Part shown: positions 48,074 to 57,850 of the stretch, one piece after another | Position numbering within the stretch: position 1 is the first letter of the stretch | Layout: each line of letters begins with the position of its first letter | Source: Hondaea fermentalgiana | Lineage: Eukaryota; Sar; Bigyra; Thraustochytrida; Thraustochytriidae | Reading direction: 5' to 3' | Length of the DNA stretch: 64,000 nt | Assembly (NCBI GenBank): GCA_014084085.1 | Contig: NPFB01000083.1 | Span: 36,569-100,568 of the forward strand | Program-made: the position numbers and the translations under genes | The notes under the pieces: generated by a model | The model's input: only the letters and a program-made list of their open reading frames with translations | What the model was told of the DNA's origin: nothing | Database searches by the model: none

Positions 48074-51000
48074 TCATTTTACGTTGGGTGTGGCGAGTGC
48101 GACCTGGCGCACGAACTCCCAGGCGGCAGCAGCACCAGCAATATGAGGAAGCATGGAGGGTCCCCGGCCATAAGATGGAATGGCGACATTATCGTCGAGC
48201 AGTTCGGCCACGGCCGGATCCATTCCAGAGGGCTCATCAGCGATGACAAGAACGGAGCGCGGAGAAAAGCTATAATCTCCCAAGCACGTCAAATCGTTAT
48301 TGCCTTGGTGCAGACCGACGAGACGAGCACCTTGTGCACGCTCTTGCGCGAGGAAACCGGGCAACTGGAGACGAGAGACGGCTTCGATGGGCATCCAGAG
48401 GCCCGCAGACAGCGTGACGGCCTTGAAGGTGTCGAGACGCAAAATGTCCAAACTGTGGACGATAATCTTGGACACTGCAAAAACCTCGCAGGTGCGGACG
48501 AGCGCAGCAATGCTTGGCAAGTTGTTTTCGAGCAGTGTACACACCACCACGAGCCCACTCGCGCCGGTGCGAGGCTTGTTGGACTGCGCAGACTTGCGCA
48601 AGAGCTGGCGAGGAAAAACTGCATTTGCGCCCGCCGCGCATACATTGGAGAGTCCGAGCATCTCGTTCCATGCGTTTGGATTGATTTTCGCCTGGATGTT
48701 GAGAGCTGCAGCGTCATCTTCATTTGCTTGCGCAGCATCGTCCTCAAAGTGACGCTTAGTCTCATCTTCGGTAACTTCACGATATCCAATGGGTCGAGAG
48801 GTTGGTTTGGTGGCAGTATTGTCGAAAAAGTTTTCTTCAAAATCAACCGTGATACGCATCGAAGTCGCCACGAGAATCTGATCGCCCGTGGCGGTGAATT
48901 CGAGCATGTCGCGATGATAATGAAAGGAGGCAGCCTCTGATGGATTGAGGGGCAAGAGGGTTTTGTCGAGAAGCTCTTGCGCCAGCGTGTCGAGCTCGCG
49001 TGCGCTAGCGGCGAGCGTCTTTGCAGTAGCGTCCCATGTTGCAAGACTGGGCGCGCAGCGACGTAGAACCCAGTGGGCCAGAGACCGCGTAACGACCCGA
49101 GGTCGGGTCGCCCAGGGCAAAATAAGAACGGCAAGCCGGCGATGGGCATCGGTGATGCCGTCCCATGCAGAGTCTAGCTCCTTGACGACGAGAGCAGTGA
49201 TTACCATTTTGGACGTAACGCTTGTATTGCGCGAACAGGCCACATCGCCCAGCGAAGCGTACAGCTCGGGCAGGCAGGTCTCGGGTGCATTTTTAACGAG
49301 TGCGGTGACCGCGAGCTCAAAATAGCAGCGGTGAAAATAGGCGAGACGTTCGTCATTGCTCATAATGTGCAACAGTGTTGCACAAAAGTGAGCGGCCTTT
49401 ACAGGGTCGGCAACGCGGCAGGATGCCGCAGCAACGGCCTGCACGATTCTGAATTTTTGCAGAAATTGAGGAGAAAAGGCATGATTGTACTGTCCACCGT
49501 TGAGTGGACTCGTTTGCAGCTGCTCGAGCGCGAGATCAACAAAGGCCGCGCACCATGCAGGCGAGGCACGATCTTCGATAAAGGCCAAGACGTGGTGGCG
49601 CGAGACGGCAAGCGGATGGGTGAGATAACCATGCACATGGAGAAGCGTCTGATCTCCTCGGGTCCATGACTCGGGCGAAACGAATTCCATCAGTGCTGAA
49701 GAGGTCGAGACTGTCTTGTCAATCGCCGAAAGATGCTCGATGGCCTGGGCGCAAAAAGGAAGAGCGAGGTCAGGATCTTCCCAAAAGGCATTGCCAAAGA
49801 CTTGCGCTGCGAGAGGATGCGCATTGGCACGGAGCATGGCGTTCCATAATCTTGGAATGACATTTGTGCTCATGGCCTGCGCACGAAAACACGCCGGTTG
49901 GAAAACAGCTTGGCAAAAGGTGAGAATGAGCGCCGGACTTCGCACAGCAGAGACTTCAAGGGCCGCTTCAAGTGCCTGCACGAGGACATCCGGATCAGAC
50001 ATGCCAGTCGGAAGTTGTCCCTCGAGGCGGTGCAGACTGGAACCAAGCACACGGTAGCATGCTGGCAGACACGAGTGGTGCGACTTGACCGTGCCGTCCA
50101 GAGCAGCAATGGCCAGTCGACTTGCGAGTGACGTGTTCATTTCGTTTGCGTCTTGAATCAGTGCGTCAAGGCACTCCCAAAAGGCAGCTTGCGCTCGGCG
50201 TTTGAGGAGAGCGGCCAAATCACCCCCTTTGCGATCGACCTGTAGACTGGCCTCCTGATCGAGAAGAACAGAAATGAAGCGCTCTGCTTCGGCGCCAAGC
50301 GGTCGCCACGGGCCAATGAGAGCGTGGATGATGAGAACTGCTTTGCTTACTTGCATGGCGTTTTCCTCGTCTGCGTTGGCAACCTGCGTAGAAAGCCACT
50401 TCATGGCAAGATCTTGCAGGGGGAGCGTCGTGGCGTTCGGGACCATGTTTTGACTGACGAGTCCTTTGATTGCATCGAGAGCAGCGAGCAAGGTACGAGC
50501 ACCCTTGGCATCAGTCACCTTGGCTAGCTGGGCGCACCACATGATGAGATCGCTTGCGATGGCAATGCCATCGACGACGAGATCTGGGCGCACGGCAGTC
50601 AAGGCGCAAGCGTTGGCCTTGCCCTCGACAGATGCATAGGGATTGGCGTAAACGCTGCAAAGAGTTTCGTGCAAAGCTTTTTGAATTGTATCAAGAGAGC
50701 TGGGCGACTGGCTCAAGAGGGTGCAAACGAGACCTGCTCGTTCCCCATTGAGTAAAAGCTTGGCCGAGCTGCTGTTTGATGTGTCTTCACCATGTAAGAA
50801 AGCTGTAAGTTGGCGTGCAGCGGCGCTGCAGAATTCCTGTGTGTTTTGGTGTTTCAGTTGTCCCCCGAAGAAAATATTTTGAAAAAAGTCACGTTAGTTC
50901 CAAGGTGTGCGTCATTGTGTACAGTATTTTGTTTTTGCTTTTTCTTCCCGGGTTTGCAAGCACGCGCGTGCGGTCAGCTTAGATTTTGCATCACTAGACC

Positions 51001-52794
51001 TGCAACCAAAGTCAAGAAAGATCCGTCGGTGACAGGAATTGTCAAAAGTATCTGTTGCGCGCGCAGACGATCTCGCGACTGCGAAAGCGCTCTGCGCACA
51101 GCCCTCATTCCGCACGATTTTGCTATTTGTGTGCGTGTGTGTTGTTTGCCACCACTATTTGTGTCGCCGACTTTGATGACGATGAAATAAAGAAAAAAAA
51201 GAAGGCAAGAAAGTAAGAAAGAAGAACGTACCATGGAGGAGGCGGCCCAATGGGCTAGGCGAAGCATGGATGCTTCGGATGCTTGCCAGATTTCAAGCAT
51301 TTGGAGAAGGGTAGCACAGGCGAGCTGATGGGGCAAGGCATGTTTGACGAGCGCATCGATAAGATGGTCGTGCGCCAGGCGGAGACGACCGAGCATGCCA
51401 AGACCACCAAGTCCGCCAAAGCTGGCGGTAATGAATTCGCGCAATGCGTGAACTTGTGCATCTGCGAACCACCCCGGTGGCCCCTCGAGCGATGCGATGG
51501 CCTTTGCAAGCACTACAATAAAGGACGGATTGAGTGGCCCTTCCATGTCAGGAAGTTTGGAGAGCAAGGCCTTTTTGCGGGCCTCATTCGTTCCGGCCCA
51601 CGAGCGAAGTAGGCAAATTGTAGGTGTTTCCACGTCGCGAAGGGGACCCGTCTTTCCAGAACTATCATCAAGTACAACGGACTTGTAAAGCTCTTTGAGA
51701 CGTAGCGCTGGGATGATGACATTAAGCACGAATGAGTCTGAAAAAGTAGCGGCCGTCTCGTTGTTGACGTCTTCTGTCAGAAAGGTGGTGAGCACATACT
51801 TTGCGATGGCGCTATTTTCGTGCGTCGTGGCAAGATGGAAGAGGAGCTCAATCCAGGGCCAGCGGCTCTCGTTGGCGTCTTGCAAGAGACGACGCGCGAT
51901 GCGCCACACGGCCTGCACATGGTGAACGTCGCGCTCTCTAACGCCAGCGTAGACGCGTAAAAAGTTGGCCCACCATGTCTTGTCTGTGTCTTCCGCATCC
52001 ATGGCGGCAATGAGCCGCTCCAAGATAAATCGGCAGCGGCGCTGATGCTCGGCTGAGGACGTTGGGCCGAGTCCGGAGTGGACCTGATCCCAAATCGTCT
52101 TGTCGCCGAGGAGTGGCGCTGCGCTGCAGACACCAAGGACGCCAACGAGCGTGGCAAGATTGTGGCGCGCCGCGTGAAGCAGTCGTGACTGGTGCTCGGT
52201 GTCGGCAAAATGCACAACGCGAGGAAGCAGTGCATCCAAGACGGCTTGTTGGACCGCTGGATGGGCCTCGAGGGTCGGTGCATCGAGGAGGCCAACACAA
52301 AGGTCCATCATTTGGGCGAGGAGATCTGGCGAGGAGGCGAGATCCCTAGGGCGCGCATCCAGGAGCATGGCGAGTGCCACGAGGTTGGCAGGGTCAGTGT
52401 TCCGCGAGGGCAGGCGTAGCGGCGAGGGCTCAATTCGAGTCATGACAGGGCGGAGACTTGACATGGCAAAACTCCAGTCGTCGGCGCTAAGTGGGCTCTC
52501 GGGCACCATGAAGCAGCGCATCATGATGGTCAAGGCATCTTGAAAATACTTGACATCTGAGACACTGTCTTCCAAGGCGACCAATGTTAACGCCGCGACC
52601 TCTGCTGGATTGTCATTTTCGAGCGCTGCGTCGTACTCGTCGTCGTTGTCAAGATGTAGTAGCGCCACGATCTCCTCGAGACTCGAGATGCTCCGTTCTG
52701 GGCTCAGGTCTGCGAGAAGACGCGCCCCACTGACGGCGGTGGCAAGGTCTGTGGCGACCTTTGCCGCACGAAGCGCCTCGCAGGCCGTCTGCAT
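48074..52794 (-). CDS. TARBP1/Trm3-type tRNA 2'-O-ribose methyltransferase homologue, two exons
   Basis: Exons 52794-51232 and 50836-48074 (minus strand) give 1441 residues. Exon 1 and most of exon 2 form alpha-helical (armadillo-like) repeats without close motifs. The last 160 residues are a SpoU/SPOUT domain: LVVVCTLLENNLPSIAALVRTCEVF, VSKIIVHSLDILRLDT and VTLSAGLWMPIEAVS, close to TARBP1/Trm3, which make Gm18 in tRNA. The motif-1 Arg is kept. The knot motifs are altered: the usual NEREG is ADEPSG (Glu kept), and the usual SLN-V/H is SMLPH. AdoMet binding or catalysis may be changed. ATG 52794 is the first in frame; a TTG six codons earlier is ignored. No upstream ATG precedes the in-frame stop. 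Confidence 0.82.
50837..51231 (-). other. Intron of the TARBP1-like gene (395 bp)
   Basis: On the minus strand exon 1 ends ...WAASSM at 51232, followed by donor GTACGT. The acceptor ACACACAG ends at 50837, and exon 2 resumes EFCSAAARQLTAFLHGED in frame from 50836. Both junctions are phase 0, and the frame then runs uninterrupted to TGA 48074. Reading into the intron gives a hydrophobic stretch that mimics a membrane anchor. Confidence 0.82.
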
Positions 52795-53130
52795 CGCGCA
52801 AGCACGTGGCAATTTTGGCCTAGCCGAGTTGTGGCGCTCCAGGTGCCGAGCGGCTGGTCCTCGGTTTCCTTGAGGAACAAGGATTTGCTAGCTTTGCGTC
52901 GAGCGCGAAGCCCTGGATCTTGAAGTTTTTACTTGAGTCTTCCTTTTGGGCGAGCCGCCGCCGCCGCCTCTCGAGTCGGAGCTCGCTGCCGGCAATCAAT
53001 CAATCCATCAATCAATCGGCTGCCCAACGAAGGTGAGGGGAAGGCGCGGTGGTGGTGGCAGTGGTGGTCGTCGTCGTCCAGCTCGTCGTCACCGTCGTCG
53101 TCGTCGTCGAGCCGTAGCGTCGGCAAGAGG
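52795..53130. other. Divergent intergenic region, TARBP1-like / BUD31-like
   Basis: Shared upstream region. (ATCA)n-like repeats lie at about 52996-53016 and (GTC)n at about 53065-53112. No gene is seen; the in-frame extension upstream of the BUD31 ATG is Ser/Trp low complexity. Confidence 0.5.
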
Positions 53131-54012
53131 ATGAGCAAGTGGGGGCGACGCAAGGCGAGGCCTCCTCCGGGGTTTGAGGACGTGGAGCCCACGCTTACGG
53201 CGCTCGAGGATGAGCAACGGCAACGCATGGAGGAGGAGGTGGCGGGCATGAGCAAGGCAGAGATTTTGTGGCCTGTGCACCAGATTAATTGGCAAAAGTC
53301 AAGGTACATTTACAAGCTGTATTACAAGTACGAGCGCATCTCCAAGGCAGTGTATGACTATTGTCTGGACCAAAAGCTCGTCGACAAGGCCCTCATTGCC
53401 AAATGGAAAAAGCCCGGCTACGAAAGACTGTGCTCCACGTATGTAATCAACCCGCGAAACTACCCGTACGGCACCACGGCAGCCTGTCGAGTTCCCTTGA
53501 GCCAGCGCAAACAGGGAAGCTCGATGCGGGACGCCACGACCGGTTGCCGTGGATGCGCTTCGGGCGCTGAAGGGTATTCGAACATTTTCGGCAACAAATA
53601 TGGTCAGGATCTGGCCAAATTACAGATTTTGCGCGAGCGCTTCGAAGCGAAACAGGACGCTATCGAAGCAAACGCCAAAAGGTCGGCCCAAGACGATGCG
53701 CTTGATGCCGTTAGCAAGAGCCGTCCCACGTGGGCTTCAGAAACACAGTCCAAGGTTCTCGAGCTGGAAAACGACAAGGATGTAGATGATGATGGGACGC
53801 CAGATGACGCGGATGACACTGGAAAATTGGATAATGAGAACGAGGTGGCGACGTCCGTAGAAAAAGAGGGTGTTTCAAGCGTAATAGAACAAGAAGAGCC
53901 AACCGCAAACGTTGCGAAACAAGATGCAAAAGATCAGGAAGAGGGCAAAGCCGTGGAAGAAGAAGAAGAAGAAGAAAACGCAAGTGCTTTGAAGCGTCGC
54001 AAGGTTGAATGA
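53131..54012 (+). CDS. BUD31: BUD31/G10-like spliceosomal protein, divergent, with long C-terminal tail
   Basis: ATG 53131 gives MSKWGRRKARPPPGFEDVEP, matching the BUD31 start (basic, then PP-x-G-x-x-x-x-EPTL); 293 residues in all. The core to about residue 148 follows BUD31: EILWPVHQINWQKSRYIYKL, YKYERISKAVYDYCLDQ, DKALIAKWKKPGYERLC, YGTTAACRVP and GCRGC. The family is about 144 residues and has nine conserved Cys forming zinc clusters. Here only four align (one in ERLC, one in AACRVP and two in GCRGC); the rest are Ser, Val, Ala or lost. A tail of about 145 residues, Lys/Glu/Asp-rich and ending KRRKVE, is extra. BUD31 is a core component of the catalytic spliceosome. A second, canonical copy may exist elsewhere in the genome. 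Confidence 0.82.
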   Translation: MSKWGRRKARPPPGFEDVEPTLTALEDEQRQRMEEEVAGMSKAEILWPVHQINWQKSRYIYKLYYKYERISKAVYDYCLDQKLVDKALIAKWKKPGYERLCSTYVINPRNYPYGTTAACRVPLSQRKQGSSMRDATTGCRGCASGAEGYSNIFGNKYGQDLAKLQILRERFEAKQDAIEANAKRSAQDDALDAVSKSRPTWASETQSKVLELENDKDVDDDGTPDDADDTGKLDNENEVATSVEKEGVSSVIEQEEPTANVAKQDAKDQEEGKAVEEEEEEENASALKRRKVE

Positions 54013-54155
54013 AGCAAAATGTTCGAGAGAGGAGGATAAGGTAGTGCGCATCTGGCAAGCCTTCTTTCCATCGTGTCATATCTTGCATCGACCCACAAGG
54101 GGGACGTGTGAGACGTAAAGAAGAGTGTAATTTCCGTTTGATAAATCTATTCTTG

Positions 54156-56369
54156 TCATTTAACGCGAGATACGATGGGGGCCAAGGCCATGCACTGCAC
54201 GAGCATGGTCCGAAGGCCTGCAAGATCCTCTGCCTCGACGCCCTTGAGCAAATCGTTGCGATCGTGAGCAATCTCCACCTCTTCAAGCGCAGCAATGAGA
54301 GTGGCTGCGTGAGCAGCAGAAAGTTGGGGACGCCGCTGTGACTCAAAAAAGACCTTTTTCAATAACGGGACGCAAAAGGATCGAGGTACAAGATTTGCAG
54401 CAAAGGCATCAGCAAGCTGTGCCGTTGCTTGCGAGTACGCACTTGCCAAAATTTCGTCATTTTGATCCGCCTCATCGACGTGTGCATTGACGTTGGCTCG
54501 AGCAGCGCGAATGGTCTCGTGAACGGCACGGTAGCGCGCAAGAAAGGCGAGAGCATCGGCCTTGAGCGTCTGCGTGAGCTGAGCGCTCGCCGCCAAATGG
54601 TCTACCAGAGCATCGAGAACGTCGAGACGCGAAACGGCAAAAAGTCGCGCAAGCATGCGCTCGGCAAGCTCCTGCTCGCCATAGGTTGATGCCCACACGA
54701 GCGCATTTGACAAGCCCTGCAACCCATTGTCGAGACCACCGCGGAAACGCCACCAATGCATGATGCGCTGACGAGCAAGCGAAGAGGCACTGAGGCCCAT
54801 CATTTGGCAGCCCTTGGCAAGACGGTGGCAAAATCGATCGGATACGGGACGTTGCAAGTCCACAACGGCTTGCATGTGCAACAGACCGAGCGGTAGCTCC
54901 ACGCCAGGTGGAACTTGCACCTTGCGCGTGAGCGCGCTAAGATACGAGGCGGTCAGACGCCAGGCGCCAGGGGCCAGGGCCGCGCGGTCGCTTTGCTGGC
55001 CGCCAAGACCTAGACTTGCAGCATATTCGAGCACAAAGAACTCGCGAAGATCAACCTCGAGATCGCCAAGCAAAAAGTCGTCCGTCTGCAAAAATCCCGA
55101 AGCCTCAATCGATGCTGGGTCCATGACGGTCTCAAGCGCACCACAACGCGCGAGAAGTTCCGCGAGATGCGCAGTGACCCATCGATCACCCACAGTGCTA
55201 TGGAGCTGCTGGAGAATCCCTGGTGCATCGAGATTGACGACGGTGAGCAAAAGATGAACGCGAGCATCGACCTCGAGGTCGAGGGCGTCGATACTTTGCT
55301 TGACCAAGGCACCGAGCTCTTGTTTGCGCGCTGCCGTCACATGATACTGGAGAAAGCACGCCACGAGATGGTACCAGGAATCCTTTTCGGCATCAATCCT
55401 GCGAAGCGTAACTTCGACGTTGCCGAGAATGAGTTGAAGAAAATCTTGCAATTCGGGTCCCACCTGAGCCACCGCAGCGGCATAGTCCCTTGCAAAGACC
55501 TGCATGGCTTCCCGCCAGCGCATCCACCGCGCCTTGAAGTCAATCATACTGTCAGGATCGGCTCCCATTTCCGCGCTCCTCCAAAGCTCATAATCGGCAT
55601 CGCGCACAACGTCACCTTCCTCATCATTGAGTCCTCTTCCCGAGACGGCTCGCCGAGGCATGGCCAAGAGTAAAGCGCGGAGCTCATCGAGCATGGCGAG
55701 AAGCGCATCATCGGCAGCGCTGTGCACACTATCCGGCTCAAGGAGACGCAAACACCGCCACGCCGCGAGAAGATCGCCGCGGATGGCACAAGAAAAGACT
55801 TCTTTCCAGTAGTATCCAGATTCGATCCCGCGATTCTTGACGTCAAGCTCGCCAGTGGGATCTCTCCACGGACCATGCTGTGCAACCCACGATACGAAAT
55901 CACTCGCTACAAGGGGCTCTGGGTCGAGGATGAGAAGCTCTGTGAGGTGCCATGCGGCAGCGGCGTCCTTCATGCGCTCGAGATAGCCCGCCCGAGGGTC
56001 ATCCTGGCGCTTGTCTACTGCTGCCTCGAGCGTCTGCACCGCACGATCCAGCTCGCTGCGCAGGTTTCGACTGCACGCAAGCACGTCGGCCCCGGCGTCT
56101 TGAAGCGCGACAAATTCGCGTTGACCGGCGGCCACAAGTCGCCGCATCTGCGCGGGTGTCTGGTCCCATGAAATAACGTGCACAGTGTCGGGTTTCTCGA
56201 CGCGATGCTCATTCTCTACGCGTTCCTCCGCGAGGCCGGCTTTCGCGCGGGCCTTCCCCTCCTCGCGCTGCGCCGGCGTCAGCCGCCCTCGGACTTGCGT
56301 CTTGAAGACCACGAGCTCGTCGCCACGGCCCCATCGGAAGCCCACCAGTCCGCGCGGCCGCCGCTCCAT
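54156..56369 (-). CDS. NUP85: Nucleoporin NUP85 homologue (Nup107-160 / Y-complex)
   Basis: ATG 56369 (MERRPRGLVGFRWG) gives 737 residues, in the range of NUP85; an in-frame TTG 87 codons upstream is rejected. Diagnostic stretches match the family in order. They are YYWKEVFSCAIRGDLLAAW, FKARWMRWREAMQVF, LQLILGNVEVTLRRID then DSWYHLVACFLQYH, WVTAHLAELLARCGAL and DLREFFVLEYAASLGLGG. QRIMHWWRFRGGLDNGLQ lies further on, before VWASTYGEQELAERMLARLF. The protein is alpha-solenoid throughout. NUP85 sits in the scaffold Y-complex of the nuclear pore with SEH1 and NUP43. No partner gene is in the window. It is convergent with the BUD31-like gene, 143 bp away. Confidence 0.87.
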   Translation of the reverse strand: MERRPRGLVGFRWGRGDELVVFKTQVRGRLTPAQREEGKARAKAGLAEERVENEHRVEKPDTVHVISWDQTPAQMRRLVAAGQREFVALQDAGADVLACSRNLRSELDRAVQTLEAAVDKRQDDPRAGYLERMKDAAAAWHLTELLILDPEPLVASDFVSWVAQHGPWRDPTGELDVKNRGIESGYYWKEVFSCAIRGDLLAAWRCLRLLEPDSVHSAADDALLAMLDELRALLLAMPRRAVSGRGLNDEEGDVVRDADYELWRSAEMGADPDSMIDFKARWMRWREAMQVFARDYAAAVAQVGPELQDFLQLILGNVEVTLRRIDAEKDSWYHLVACFLQYHVTAARKQELGALVKQSIDALDLEVDARVHLLLTVVNLDAPGILQQLHSTVGDRWVTAHLAELLARCGALETVMDPASIEASGFLQTDDFLLGDLEVDLREFFVLEYAASLGLGGQQSDRAALAPGAWRLTASYLSALTRKVQVPPGVELPLGLLHMQAVVDLQRPVSDRFCHRLAKGCQMMGLSASSLARQRIMHWWRFRGGLDNGLQGLSNALVWASTYGEQELAERMLARLFAVSRLDVLDALVDHLAASAQLTQTLKADALAFLARYRAVHETIRAARANVNAHVDEADQNDEILASAYSQATAQLADAFAANLVPRSFCVPLLKKVFFESQRRPQLSAAHAATLIAALEEVEIAHDRNDLLKGVEAEDLAGLRTMLVQCMALAPIVSRVK

Positions 56370-57100
56370 TGCTTGCACCGCACCTCCGTGGCGCGGCCTC
56401 GTCTCGCGAGCCCTGGCGCGCGCGCTTTCTCCTCCCGGACGAAGGCGCTCTCGCGCTGCGCCGCGTGAGCGATCAGCTTGAAAGATTGATTGCAAGCGAT
56501 GATTGTAGGCAGGCAGGCAGCTAGGCAAGGCCAAAATCAAAGGCGCGCCGTTAGGGCGCAAGGCGGCATCATGATTGATTGTGAGACCATGCGGCGCGCG
56601 GATCGATGGAGGGCAATGAAGCAGTGTCAACGAGACGAGGCGAGGCGCAGGACCCTTCTCGTTTGCTGCGGAGACGGGGTCGAGGCGCCAGAAATGTCAA
56701 CTAGTACATTGACATTATCGAAATTTTCAGAGAGAATCGCAAATAAAAGAACATGCGCGCGTCTTCACCGATCAGCTACAAATCGAATTTATGATCCAGC
56801 GCGACAACAGAAGAGCGATCTTCGTAGTGGTGTGATGGCAACACCTCCGAGCTCGTGCTCATTCCTAACCGGCAACCGACCAAGCAATAATGTGGAAACC
56901 AAACCCCTGATGGCGGTTTGCCATGATGCGATCAAGTCGAGCGAGCACGATGCGACGCAAAAAGGGACAAGAGGAGACTGGGTTTTTCAGATACAAGGCT
57001 CCATTGCGCTGAAGGGCGGCTTGAATTGCAGGAATGCTGTTGAAGAGGCTGCGTTTTTCAGATGTTGACAAAAGAGTTAGCGGAGTCAATTTACATGCAA
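56370..57100. other. Intergenic, upstream of NUP85
   Basis: This is the NUP85 leader, then GC-poor DNA. A minus-strand frame near 56865-57089 (NSIPAIQAALQRNGALYLKN) could be a worn C-terminal piece of the adjacent leucine-rich-repeat pseudogene. No intact gene is seen. Confidence 0.4.
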
Positions 57101-57595
57101 ATAGTGTGGCCTCAGAACTTGCTCCAGCTTGAGCAGCGATTTGTTCCCATCGAAGAGGGTTGACAGCTCCTCGACGCCCTTAGTCTTGATTTTAGTTTCC
57201 CAGAGACTTTGTTTGCATATGAAAGAAAGCAACAACACTGTTAGCGGCATTGGCGTGCGTGTGCCCGTACTGGTCAGTTCACCATACTCAACAATCTTGC
57301 TTCCAACTTACTTTAGCGTGTGCAGCGACTCACTGTCGCGAGTGCATCTGCCAGTGCTGAGGCGCCCGCTGAGCAGATTTCATCCGTTCCCAGGCTGTAT
57401 ACCGCATTTACATGTTAGTGTTCCCTCGCTGCTGGTCGAGCCATTCGAGGCATTGTCATCTTCCCACTCGGGCCGCCGCTCACTAGGCCTACAACACGCG
57501 CAGCGTTCTTTTTTTGTGAGCGCTGTCGCCAGTGCCGTCGCCCCCTCTGAGCTGATCTTGTTGCGCACAATACTGCGCGAGACAAAATCCGTTGC
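57100..57595 (-). pseudogene. Broken leucine-rich-repeat (ribonuclease-inhibitor type) gene
   Basis: Minus-strand frames between 57595 and 57100 contain at least four LRR units of the NxIxxEGAxALAxAL type in order: VRNKISSEGATALATAL (about 57575-57520), EICSAGASALADALAT (about 57385-57330), SKIVEYGE (about 57300-57275) and KIKTKGVEELSTLFDGNKSL (about 57195-57135). They lie in different frames and are separated by stops (a TGA after QPGNG, a TAA after SLHTLK), so the gene is dead. The unit length and sequence are like the NLRC3-type LRR proteins common in protist genomes. No intact parental copy is in the window. Confidence 0.7.
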
Positions 57596-57772
57596 GTCAA
57601 TGTGCGCGTCCTCTGGATAGGTTAGGTCTTCTCAATGACCTTGAAGAAACTTCTCTGGTGTGACTCGGAGGTCAGTAACTTTTAGATTTTTTCTCACTTT
57701 CATAGTGGTAAAGATCATTGTAGTAGGCTATAGGCCCTTTGCACTGGCAACCCCCTGGAAGAACATTGTCGT

Positions 57773-57813
57773 CAATCACCGCTGACCAAAGTCCAATCAC
57801 CGCTGACCAAAGT
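57773..57813. repeat. 21-bp direct repeat just upstream of the GREB1-like gene
   Basis: CAATCACCGCTGACCAAAGT occurs at 57773 and again at 57794, separated by a single C. It ends 38 bases before the ATG at 57851 and could be a regulatory duplication or a slip-strand event. Confidence 0.9.
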
Positions 57814-57850
57814 TATCCAAGTCGTTGAGCTGCCCTGAGATGGACAACCC

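Noticed and set aside
50974..51229. Apparent C-terminal membrane anchor on the first TARBP1-like frame
   Set aside because: It is translation of an intron past a GTACGT donor; splicing restores the second half of the protein.
57129..57620. Plus-strand 163-codon frame opposite the LRR remnants
   Set aside because: The minus strand shows repeated LRR motifs; the plus product shows none.
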